Part shown: positions 7,402 to 13,904 of the stretch, piece after piece
How the letters are laid out: each line of letters opens with the position of its first letter
How positions within the stretch are numbered: position 1 is the first letter of the stretch
Assembly: GCA_963725645.1 (NCBI GenBank)
Contig: CAVRZD010000002.1
Coordinates: 1,116,001 to 1,180,000, forward strand
DNA: 64,000 nucleotides
From: JALYZC01 sp963725645
GTDB taxonomy: Bacteria; Actinomycetota; Thermoleophilia; Solirubrobacterales; Solirubrobacteraceae
Reading direction: 5' to 3'
Position numbers and translations under genes: made by a program
The notes under the pieces: model-generated
Told to the model about the DNA's origin: nothing
Seen by the model: the letters and a program-made list of their open reading frames with translations, nothing else
Databases searched by the model: none

Positions 7402-8475
7402 TCATGGCGCCGTCACTGCCGCCCAGAGGAAGCCTGAGAGCTCGCGGGCGACGGCGACCGTGGCGACGTTGGCGGGCTTGCCGCGCTGCTTGAGCCGGTT
7501 GCGGAGGCGGTGCAGGCGATGCTGGGCTCGCCAGGCGATCTGAAGCACGTGGTCGGGCTGGCCGACCTGGCGGTTTTCGAGTGTCGCCCCGATCGCCGGC
7601 CGGCGAGCGTAGTGCCAGGCCGACTCGACCAGTAGGCGCCGCGCGTAGTGTGAGCCGGTCTTGGTGATCTGTCCCTGCGCTCTGGACTCGCCCGATTGCT
7701 CGAGCGAGGGGGTGAGCCCGAGCCACGAGGACAGCTTGCGCGGCGAGCTGAAGCGCTCCCAGTCTGCGCCCAGCTCGAGGTGAAGCGCGAGCGCGGTCAG
7801 GGTGCCGACGCCGCGGAAGGCCCGCAGCCGCGCCACCGTCGGCCAGAGCCGCTCATCGGTGGCAAGGCGCGAGAGGCGCTCGTCGAGCGCGTCCTTTCTG
7901 GCCAGCATGCCGTCGAGTGCGGCGAGCAGGTCGATGAACGCCAACTCCGTCGGTTGGTGCTCGAAGCGCTGGCCGGCGAGCCAGCGGCGATGGCGCGCGT
8001 TCCAGGTAGTCGCCTCGGGGTAGACGCGGCCGTGCTGGAGGAGCAGCTTCGAGACCCGGTGGCGAGCCCTGAGCAGATCACCGCGCAGCTGCTCGCGGGC
8101 CCGCATCAGGTGCCGGGCTGACTCGACGAACTCGGATGGGACGACGATCGGCTTCAGCTGACCGGCGAGCCCGAGGCGGGCGATCAGCTCGGCGTCCTTT
8201 CGGTCGGTCTTCACCCGGTCGGCTCTGGGACGGGCGGTCTTGCCCGGAGCGATCACGTCGATCTCGATGCCGGCGGCGCGGCCGGCGCGATAGAGAGCGA
8301 AACCGGTCGGCCCCGCCTCATAGAAGGCACGGACCGGCTGCTCGAGTCCCGCAAGCCAACCCACCACCTCCTCAGAGCCGGGGCCGAAGCGCGCTCGGCG
8401 CAGCTCCCCGGTGTTCATGTCAATCGCCGCTGCGTGGGTCGAGCGCGCGTGCGCGTCGAGGCCCACCCATGTCAT
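7402..8475 (-). CDS. IS110-family transposase (DEDD recombinase)
   Basis: A 357-residue transposase. The N-terminal RuvC-like DEDD domain has GLDAHARST (first Asp), FYEAGPTG (Glu) and RVKTDRKDAELIAR (Asp pair). The C-terminal Transposase_20 domain has FRGVGTLTALALHLELG, FSSPRKLSSWLGLTPS, and the QGQITKTGSHYARRLLVESAW segment with the serine region typical of IS110 enzymes. Length is normal and uninterrupted, so it is probably functional. I prefer the ATG at 8473-8475, which gives MTWVGLDAH; an upstream TTG at 8487 adds four residues. A strong hairpin lies directly upstream (8488-8568). Confidence 0.93.
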   Translation of the reverse strand: MTWVGLDAHARSTHAAAIDMNTGELRRARFGPGSEEVVGWLAGLEQPVRAFYEAGPTGFALYRAGRAAGIEIDVIAPGKTARPRADRVKTDRKDAELIARLGLAGQLKPIVVPSEFVESARHLMRAREQLRGDLLRARHRVSKLLLQHGRVYPEATTWNARHRRWLAGQRFEHQPTELAFIDLLAALDGMLARKDALDERLSRLATDERLWPTVARLRAFRGVGTLTALALHLELGADWERFSSPRKLSSWLGLTPSLEQSGESRAQGQITKTGSHYARRLLVESAWHYARRPAIGATLENRQVGQPDHVLQIAWRAQHRLHRLRNRLKQRGKPANVATVAVARELSGFLWAAVTAP

Positions 8476-8487
8476 CGTTCCGTTCAA

Positions 8488-8568
8488 GGCCGGACCCTCC
8501 TTCGCCTGGGGTCAGCCGGAGCCCGTCTCCGGCCAGTCAAACCCCCGAACATGCGAAAGGGTCCGGCC
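8488..8568 (-). ncRNA. Candidate bridge-RNA-like hairpin 5' of the IS110 transposase
   Basis: GGCCGGACCCT (8488-8498) is perfectly complementary to AGGGTCCGGCC (8558-8568). Next come TTCGC/GCGAA, GGGG/CCCC, and an inner GCCGGAG-CCCGT-CTCCGGC stem-loop (8515-8533). Together they form an extended hairpin with internal loops, 13 bp from the transposase ATG. IS110-group elements encode a structured bridge RNA in the end upstream of the transposase (established for IS621-like elements). Assignment here is by position and fold only. Confidence 0.4.
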
Positions 8569-9106
8569 GCTTTAGGACGGAGCCCCAGCGCCGGGGGCCA
8601 AGCCCATAGCGTCTAGCCGGCTCGTCGCGCGCCGCGCGGAGCTCGTCGCGCTCGGCCAGCCGGTTCGCGCGCCGCACCTGCGCCTCGCGGGCCCGCCGCT
8701 CCTCGTTCTCGGTCTCGATGCGGACGTCGCCCACCGGGACCGGGTTGCCCTCCTCATCGATCGCGACCATCGTGAAGTAGGCGCTGCCGGTGTGCCGGGA
8801 GTCGCCCGTGCGGGGATTCTCGGCCTCGACCCGCACCCCGACCTCCATCGACGTTCGCCAGACGGCGTTGACGCGCGCGTTGAGCGTCAGCAGCTCGCCG
8901 ACGAATACCGGGTGCAGGAACGTCATCCGGTCCACGGCGGCGGTGACGACCCGGCAGTGGGAGTGCCGGACGGCCGCGAGGCCCGCCGCCTCGTCGCAGA
9001 GCTTCATCACGGTCCCGCCGTGGATGAATCCGGCGCTGTTGGCGTCGGTGATCCCCATCCACTTGACGAGCACGGCGCTGGACTCCGAGCCGGGTTGCGC
9101 TTCCAC
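8537..9106 (-). CDS. Acyl-CoA thioesterase, hotdog fold
   Basis: A 189-residue YciA/BACH-type acyl-CoA thioesterase. The hotdog core includes WMGITDANSAGFIHGGTVMKL followed by DEAAGLAAVRHS, VVTAAVDRMTFLHPVFVGELL, and GSAYFTMVAIDEEGNPVPVG. These enzymes hydrolyse acyl-CoA to free acid and CoA. The C-terminal 50 residues are a charged helical extension. The last dozen or so appear to read into the IS110 flank, so the original C-terminus may have been replaced by the insertion. GTG start at 9104-9106. Confidence 0.87.
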   Translation of the reverse strand: MEAQPGSESSAVLVKWMGITDANSAGFIHGGTVMKLCDEAAGLAAVRHSHCRVVTAAVDRMTFLHPVFVGELLTLNARVNAVWRTSMEVGVRVEAENPRTGDSRHTGSAYFTMVAIDEEGNPVPVGDVRIETENEERRAREAQVRRANRLAERDELRAARDEPARRYGLGPRRWGSVLKRPDPFACSGV

Positions 9107-9180
9107 GCCGCGATCGTATCCCGACGACGCCGGGCCGCTACGCTTGCATCTTCCGTTCCCGATCGTGTCAGGAGGGTGCG

Positions 9181-9957
9181 ATGGCCGGCATGGCCGGGCG
9201 CATGTCCACCGTCATCAAGGCGAAGATCTCCAAGCTGCTCGACCGTGCCGAGGACCCCGGCGAGACGCTCGACTACAGCTATGAGAAGCAGATGGAGCTG
9301 CTGCAGAACGTCAAGAAGGGGATCGCCGACGTCGTCACGTCGAAGAAGCGGCTGCAGATGCAGTCCCAGAAGCTCGAGCAGCAGGTGGTCAAGCTCGACA
9401 CCCAGGCGCGCCAGTCGCTGGCCGCCGGCAACGAGGAGCTCGCCAGGGCCGCGCTCGAGCGCAAGACGCTCGCGCAGACCGAGCTCCAGAACCTGGACCC
9501 GCAGATCAAGGAGCTGGAGGCCCAGCAGGACCAGCTGACCGAGAACGAGAAGAAGCTGCGCGCCAAGCTCGAGGCCTTCCGGACCAAGAAGGAGGTCATC
9601 AAGGCGCAGTACTCGGCCGCCGAGGCGCAGGTGAAGATCTCCGAGGCCGCCACCGGAGTCGGCGAGGAGATGGCCGACGTTGGGATGGCGATGCAGCGGG
9701 CGATGGACAAGACGGAGGGCATGCGCGCCCGCGCGCAGGCCGTGGACGAGCTGGAGAAGGCCGGCACGTTCGAGGACCTCACCCAGCTGGGGTCCGGCGA
9801 GGACGACATCGACCGCCAGCTCAAGGAGCTGACGACGTCGAGCGACGTCGACGCCGAGCTGGCGAAGATGAAGGCGGAGCTCGGCCCCGGCGGCGGCGAC
9901 AGCCCGGCGCTCGGGACCGGCGGCGCCGCCGGCGAGAAGGCGGGTGAGGGCCAGTGA
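9181..9957 (+). CDS. pspA: PspA/IM30 family envelope-stress protein
   Basis: A 258-residue protein that is almost entirely coiled coil, with the family N-terminus MSTVIKAKISKLLDRAEDPGETLDYSYEKQMELLQ. The repeated Lys/Glu heptads run to about residue 150, and helical segments with EEMADVGMAMQRAMDKTEGM follow. PspA/IM30 proteins polymerise on stressed membranes as ESCRT-III-like assemblies. A strong AGGAGGG precedes the ATG. The stop overlaps the GTG of the next gene (GTGA). There is no pspB/C or pspF in view, so regulation differs from the enterobacterial system. Confidence 0.93.
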   Translation: MAGMAGRMSTVIKAKISKLLDRAEDPGETLDYSYEKQMELLQNVKKGIADVVTSKKRLQMQSQKLEQQVVKLDTQARQSLAAGNEELARAALERKTLAQTELQNLDPQIKELEAQQDQLTENEKKLRAKLEAFRTKKEVIKAQYSAAEAQVKISEAATGVGEEMADVGMAMQRAMDKTEGMRARAQAVDELEKAGTFEDLTQLGSGEDDIDRQLKELTTSSDVDAELAKMKAELGPGGGDSPALGTGGAAGEKAGEGQ

Positions 9958-10229
9958 TCGTCCGCATCGCGACCGAGGGCCAGTACCGGTTGGAGGACGG
10001 GCAGGCCGCGAAGCTGAACGAGCTGGACAACGAGCTCGTGGCCGTCGTGCAGTCTGGGGACGAGGAGGGCTTCCGGAGCCTGTTCGACCAGATGCTCGCG
10101 CTGGCGCGAAGCGGCGCGGAGCTCGGGGACGAGGAGCTCGAGGAGTCCGACGTGATCCTGCCGCCGCCGGACATTTCGCTCGCGGAGGCCAGCGAGGAGT
10201 TCACCGGCGAGGGCCTGATCCCCGGCTAG
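9954..10229 (+). CDS. PspA-associated small protein (PspAA-like)
   Basis: A 91-residue acidic protein translationally coupled to pspA by a 4-bp GTGA overlap. It begins MIVRIATEGQYRL, then EDGQAAKLNELDNELV and FRSLFDQMLALARSGAEL, and ends in an acidic Pro-rich tail. The start, size and position match the PspAA domain family found next to PspA in actinobacteria and archaea (recognised by pattern, not by search). It is probably a partner or regulator of PspA. Confidence 0.8.
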   Translation: MIVRIATEGQYRLEDGQAAKLNELDNELVAVVQSGDEEGFRSLFDQMLALARSGAELGDEELEESDVILPPPDISLAEASEEFTGEGLIPG

Positions 10230-10248
10230 GCCGCGCCCGCGCAACTTC

Positions 10249-10277
10249 TCCACCCCCGCCGGGTTGGCGGGGGTGGA
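10249..10277 (+). terminator. Strong GC hairpin after pspA-pspAA
   Basis: Perfect 12-bp stem TCCACCCCCGCC / GGCGGGGGTGGA with loop gggtt, starting 20 bp after the pspAA stop. There is no U tract, which is common for GC-rich actinobacterial terminators. It is the only strong hairpin in the 224-bp gap. The rest of 10278-10453 shows no gene. Confidence 0.65.
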
Positions 10278-10453
10278 TGGAGGCGCCGCTACGATCTCCC
10301 GCGAGCCGGCTGGGTCAGCGGGCTGACGCCGACGCCCCTCTCCGCCGTCGGCGTGTTCTCGCCACCAGCTCCGGCCCGGCTCGTCCCACTCGCAACCCGG
10401 CCACGGCGATCCCCGACCGCGGAGGGCGATGAGCACTCGGTAGGCTCGCCGCG

Positions 10454-10828
10454 ATGAGACCCGGAGCGCTCGCCGTCGCGGTGACGCTGGTCTCGGCGCA
10501 CGCCGGCTGCGGCGGGGGCGGGGCGGCCACGACGACCGTGCGCAACCCGCACGGCACCGTGACGGTCGACCGCGGCGCCACGCTCGTGCTCGCCTTCCCG
10601 GTCAACCCCGGCGTCGGGTTCGAGTGGCTGCGCGGCGCGCCCAACCCCGACGCCGCGGTGCTGCGCTCGCGGGGGTCGACGACCGACGCGCCGGACCGCC
10701 CGGGTGCCGGCGGCGAGATCCGCTACCGCTTCGAAGCGAAGGGCAAGGGCGCGACCGCCGTCGGCTTCATCCACTCCTACCGCGGCACGACCACCGAGCG
10801 GCGGACCGTGCGGGTCACCGTTCGCTGA
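10454..10828 (+). CDS. Chagasin-like (I42) cysteine-peptidase inhibitor, exported
   Basis: A 124-residue protein with an N-terminal export or lipoprotein-like signal (Cys19 in HAGCGGGG). Its domain matches chagasin-family inhibitors: the loop NPGVGFEW (residues 51-58, compare NPTTGYxW), a GAGGEIRYRFEAKGKG strand, and GFIHSYRGT in place of the usual YxRPW loop. Chagasins block papain-like cysteine proteases through these three loops. The third loop lacks the RPW part, so potency is uncertain. The gene overlaps the convergent agmatinase gene by 14 bp. Confidence 0.78.
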   Translation: MRPGALAVAVTLVSAHAGCGGGGAATTTVRNPHGTVTVDRGATLVLAFPVNPGVGFEWLRGAPNPDAAVLRSRGSTTDAPDRPGAGGEIRYRFEAKGKGATAVGFIHSYRGTTTERRTVRVTVR

Positions 10829-11771
10829 GGACCATCAGCCCGAGCAGGTCGTACGCCGCGGCGGCGGCCGCCAGTGCGGTCACGCCGCCGACGTCGTAGG
10901 GCGGTGAGACCTCGACGACGTCGGCCGCGACGACGTCGAGGCCGAGGTCCGCCAGCCCGCGCAGAATCGCCAGCAGCTCGCGCGAGCTCAGGCCGCCCGG
11001 CTCGGGCGTGCCGGTGCCCGGTGCGAACGCCGGATCGAGGACGTCCACGTCGACCGTCACGTATACGGGCGAGCGCAATCGCTCGGCCGCCAGCGCGACC
11101 GCGCCGGCGACGCCGGCCGCGTCGAGCTCTCGCGCGAGCAGCGCGGCGAATCCGAGCGCGCGGTTCTCGGGGAGGTCCGCGGGCGAGTACAGCGGGCCGC
11201 GCAGCCCGATCTGGACCGAGGCCGCGGCGTCGATCACGCCGTCCTCCGCGGCGCGCCGCACGATCGTCCCGTGGCTGAGCTTGGAGCCGAAGTAGCTGTC
11301 CCACGTGTCGGTGTGGGCGTCGAGCTGGAGCAGCGAGAGCGGACCGCGGGCGGCCGCCGCCGCACGCATCAACGGCAGCGCGACGGAGTGGTCGCCGCCG
11401 AGGCCCAGGACGCGCGCGCCGGCCGCGTGCAGCTCGGCCGCCCGCTCCTCGATCGCCCGGTGGGCGTCGGCAATGTCGAGCGGGTTCGGCGCCGCGTCGC
11501 CGGCGTCGGCCACCTGGCGCTCGGCGAACGGCGAGACGTCGAGCGGCTCGTTGTAGGGCCGCAGCAGCAGCGCCGCCTCGCGGATCGCCGCCGGCCCGAA
11601 GCGCGCGCCGGGGCGGAACGAGGTCCCGCCGTCGAACGGCGCGCCGAGGATCGCGACGTCGGCGTGCGGCAGCGCCTCGACTGTCGGCAGGCGCGCGAAC
11701 GTGCGGATGCCGGCGTAGCGGGGATGGCGCAGCGCGTCGAGCGGACCGACCGGCGGCTCGCGCTCGCCCAC
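10815..11771 (-). CDS. speB: Agmatinase/arginase-family ureohydrolase
   Basis: A 318-residue manganese-dependent ureohydrolase. All metal-binding motifs are present: GGDHSV (125-130), LDAHTDTWDS (150-159), SHGTIVRRA, and DVDVLDPAFAPGTGTPEPGG. The N-terminal GAPFDGGTSFRPGARFGP is typical of agmatinases. The expected reaction is agmatine to putrescine and urea, but guanidinobutyrase or related activities cannot be excluded. GTG start at 11769-11771. It is last in a minus-strand run that starts with the acyl-CoA dehydrogenase at 13383. Confidence 0.88.
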   Translation of the reverse strand: MGEREPPVGPLDALRHPRYAGIRTFARLPTVEALPHADVAILGAPFDGGTSFRPGARFGPAAIREAALLLRPYNEPLDVSPFAERQVADAGDAAPNPLDIADAHRAIEERAAELHAAGARVLGLGGDHSVALPLMRAAAAARGPLSLLQLDAHTDTWDSYFGSKLSHGTIVRRAAEDGVIDAAASVQIGLRGPLYSPADLPENRALGFAALLARELDAAGVAGAVALAAERLRSPVYVTVDVDVLDPAFAPGTGTPEPGGLSSRELLAILRGLADLGLDVVAADVVEVSPPYDVGGVTALAAAAAAYDLLGLMVLSER

Positions 11772-11784
11772 GCCGGAACGGCTC

Positions 11785-12159
11785 CTACCGGCGCACCTTG
11801 CGCGTGCGCGAGCGCTGCTCCTGCTTCTCGACCACGCTCTCGATCAGGCGCAGGATCTGCTCGGACCCCGATGCCTTCACGTCGCCGTGCTCGAAGGCCT
11901 CGCGCCAGTGGCGCAGGTTGCCCTCGGCGGCGAGGTCGTTGAAGTGCGACCGCGGCAGCGAGAGGCGGACGCGCGCGTCGTCGGCGACGCCCTTGGTGAT
12001 CTCCGGGCCCGGCAGCTCCACGCGGTAGAGCTGAACGTCGCCGCGCCCGCGCAGCTCCAGGCCCACGACCAGCTTGAGCGGCTCGAGCGCCGGGACCTCC
12101 TCGAGGAACCGGCGCACGCCCGTCTCGATCAGATCCCTGGTGTCGGTGGCCGAAGTCAA
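11785..12159 (-). CDS. Hypothetical protein (124 aa)
   Basis: A 124-residue protein 9 bp after the acyl-CoA dehydrogenase stop and 13 bp before the agmatinase gene, so probably co-transcribed. The start appears to be TTG at 12157-12159. The pattern is an N-terminal helix (DLIETGVRRFLEEVPALE), beta strands (KLVVGLELRGRGDVQLYRV), a SHFNDLAAEGNLRHWREAFEHGDVKA segment and a basic C-terminus. The layout vaguely resembles SCP2-like lipid carriers, but I cannot assign it. Confidence 0.65.
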   Translation of the reverse strand: MTSATDTRDLIETGVRRFLEEVPALEPLKLVVGLELRGRGDVQLYRVELPGPEITKGVADDARVRLSLPRSHFNDLAAEGNLRHWREAFEHGDVKASGSEQILRLIESVVEKQEQRSRTRKVRR

Positions 12160-12168
12160 CTCAGCGGC

Positions 12169-13383
12169 TCAGATCTTGTGCCGCTGGAGCAGCTTCTTGC
12201 CGATGACCATGCGCTGGATCTCGGAGGTCCCCTCGCCGATCAGCAGGAGCGGCGCGTCGCGGTACAGGCGCTCGACCTCGTACTCCTTCGAGTATCCGTA
12301 ACCGCCGTGGATGCGGAAGGCGTCCTCGACGACCTCCTTGCCCGTTTCCGAGGCGAACAACTTGGCCATCCCGGCCTCGAGGTCGGAGCGCTCGCCGGCA
12401 TCCTTCATGCGCGCGGCGCGCAGCGTCAGCAGGCGGGCGGCGTCGACCTTCGTGGCCATGTCCGCGAGCTTGAACTGGATCGCCTGGTGCTGGGCGATCT
12501 CCTTGCCGAAGGTCTTGCGCTCCTGCGAGTAGCGCAGCGCCAGCTCGAGCGCGCGCTGGGCGATCCCAACCCCGCGGGCGGCGACGTTGACGCGGCCGAC
12601 CTCGAGCGCGTCCATCATCTGGATGAACCCCTGGCCGAGGCCCGCCTCCTCGCCGCCGAGGATGTTCTCGGCCGGGCAGTGGTACCCGTCGAAGACGAGC
12701 TCGGTGGACTCGACGCCCTTGTAGCCCATCTTCTTGATCTTGGGCGGCACGGTGAAGCCGGCGTAGTCGCCCGTGTTCTCCGCCACCCCCGGCTCCTTCT
12801 CCGCGATGAAGCAGGTCATCCCCTTGTAGGGCGGGTCGGCGTCCTTGTCGGTCTTGACCAGGACGAACACCAGCCCGGACAGGAGTCCGTTGGTGACCCA
12901 CATCTTCTGGCCGTTGATCTCATACGTCCCGTCGTCGCCCTTCACGGCGCTCGTCTTGATGGCCTGGACGTCGGAGCCGAGCTCCGGCTCGGACAGCGAG
13001 AAGGCGGCGCGGATCTCGCCGGTCGCCATCTTCGGCAGGTACTTGTCCCTCTGCTCGTCGGACCCGAACTTCATCAGCAGGTAGGAGCCGATGAAGTGGG
13101 TGTTGACGATGCCCGAGATCGAGATCCAGCCCCGCGAGATCTCCTCGACGATCATCGCGTAGGTCGTCAGGTCCAGGCCGAGGCCGCCGTACTCCTCGGG
13201 GATCGTGACCCCGAACAGCCCGAGCTCCTTCATCTGCTCGACGATCGGCTCGGGGAACTCGTCCTCGTGGTCGTAGTGCTCGGCGTTGGGGATGATCTGC
13301 TCGTCGACGAACTGGCGGACCATGTCGGTCATCGCCTTCTGCTCGTCGGTCTTCTCGAGGTACGGCTCGGTGGCTACGGCCAT
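12169..13383 (-). CDS. Acyl-CoA dehydrogenase
   Basis: A 404-residue acyl-CoA dehydrogenase starting at ATG 13381-13383 (MAVATEPYLEKTDEQK). Signals: FSLSEPELGSDVQAIKT (FAD/acyl site), YEINGQKMWVTNG, QERKTFGKEIAQHQAIQFKLADM and the terminal HGGYGYSKEYEVERLYRDAP with IGEGTSEIQRMVIGKKL; Glu of GEGTSEIQ is the expected base. Upstream in-frame residues to 13473 are not family-like, which supports this start. The promoter must lie within the short gap before the membrane-protein gene. Confidence 0.93.
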   Translation of the reverse strand: MAVATEPYLEKTDEQKAMTDMVRQFVDEQIIPNAEHYDHEDEFPEPIVEQMKELGLFGVTIPEEYGGLGLDLTTYAMIVEEISRGWISISGIVNTHFIGSYLLMKFGSDEQRDKYLPKMATGEIRAAFSLSEPELGSDVQAIKTSAVKGDDGTYEINGQKMWVTNGLLSGLVFVLVKTDKDADPPYKGMTCFIAEKEPGVAENTGDYAGFTVPPKIKKMGYKGVESTELVFDGYHCPAENILGGEEAGLGQGFIQMMDALEVGRVNVAARGVGIAQRALELALRYSQERKTFGKEIAQHQAIQFKLADMATKVDAARLLTLRAARMKDAGERSDLEAGMAKLFASETGKEVVEDAFRIHGGYGYSKEYEVERLYRDAPLLLIGEGTSEIQRMVIGKKLLQRHKI

Positions 13384-13462
13384 GTGGGAATGGACTCCAG
13401 GATCGCTTGCGTCGGCGTGTGCCGGGGTAGGGGAGGATACCGGCGGGCGGCCGACCGGCGGC

Positions 13463-13834
13463 TCACCCCGCAAGCGCCACGCCGAGCCCCACGATGGCCA
13501 GCGAGAACATCAGGATCAGGCCGTCGATCGCGTGATTCTGCGGTCGGCGCATGTGCCAGACCACGAGGGCGGCGGTCAGCGCCACCAGCGCGAGCTTCAC
13601 CTGCAGTGTGGCGTCGCCCCAGCGGTGGTCGTGGGTGGCCATCGCCGCGCCGGTGGCGAGCAGGATCCCGATCGCCACGAGCGACCCCCAGCCGAAGCGC
13701 CGGGCGATCGCGCGCAGGCGCTCGCGATCGGGGTTGCGGAGCTCGACCGGGACCACCGCCACGGCGAGGAAGAGCTGGCCGCCCACGAAGAACGCCATCG
13801 CCAGCAGGTGCAGCCAGAGGATCGCGTCCCACAC
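13463..13834 (-). CDS. Four-TM membrane protein (CopD/DUF2269-like)
   Basis: A 123-residue integral membrane protein with four hydrophobic helices, at about residues 3-28, 48-66, 79-94 and 102-121. The helix-1 motif WLHLLAMAFFVGGQLFLAV, a His in helix 1 and the RRFGWGS loop resemble CopD/DUF2269-type proteins, which carry haem or copper-related His residues. GTG start at 13832-13834. It is divergent from the acylase gene at 13905. The function cannot be fixed from sequence alone. Confidence 0.75.
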   Translation of the reverse strand: MWDAILWLHLLAMAFFVGGQLFLAVAVVPVELRNPDRERLRAIARRFGWGSLVAIGILLATGAAMATHDHRWGDATLQVKLALVALTAALVVWHMRRPQNHAIDGLILMFSLAIVGLGVALAG

Positions 13835-13904
13835 GGAACTGCATCGTATGGGGACGCACTCCCGCTACGATGCGCCGCGCGCCGGTGCCCGCACCGGCGC
13901 TCGC

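Larger units (their letters stand above)
7130..8570 (-). mobile_element. IS110-family insertion sequence (approximate limits)
   Basis: One transposase with about 270 bp of non-coding DNA on its 3' side and about 95 bp of folded DNA on its 5' side. The 5' flank runs into the end of a thioesterase gene whose last codons (RPDPFACSGV) lie in the hairpin. A short GGTTTG near 7130 faces CAAACC near 8537, but I cannot prove that these are the ends. Limits are estimates. Confidence 0.6.

Noticed and set aside
7130..8544. GGTTTG ... CAAACC as IS110 terminal inverted repeats
   Set aside because: Only 6 bp and IS110 elements generally lack terminal repeats; not enough to set ends.
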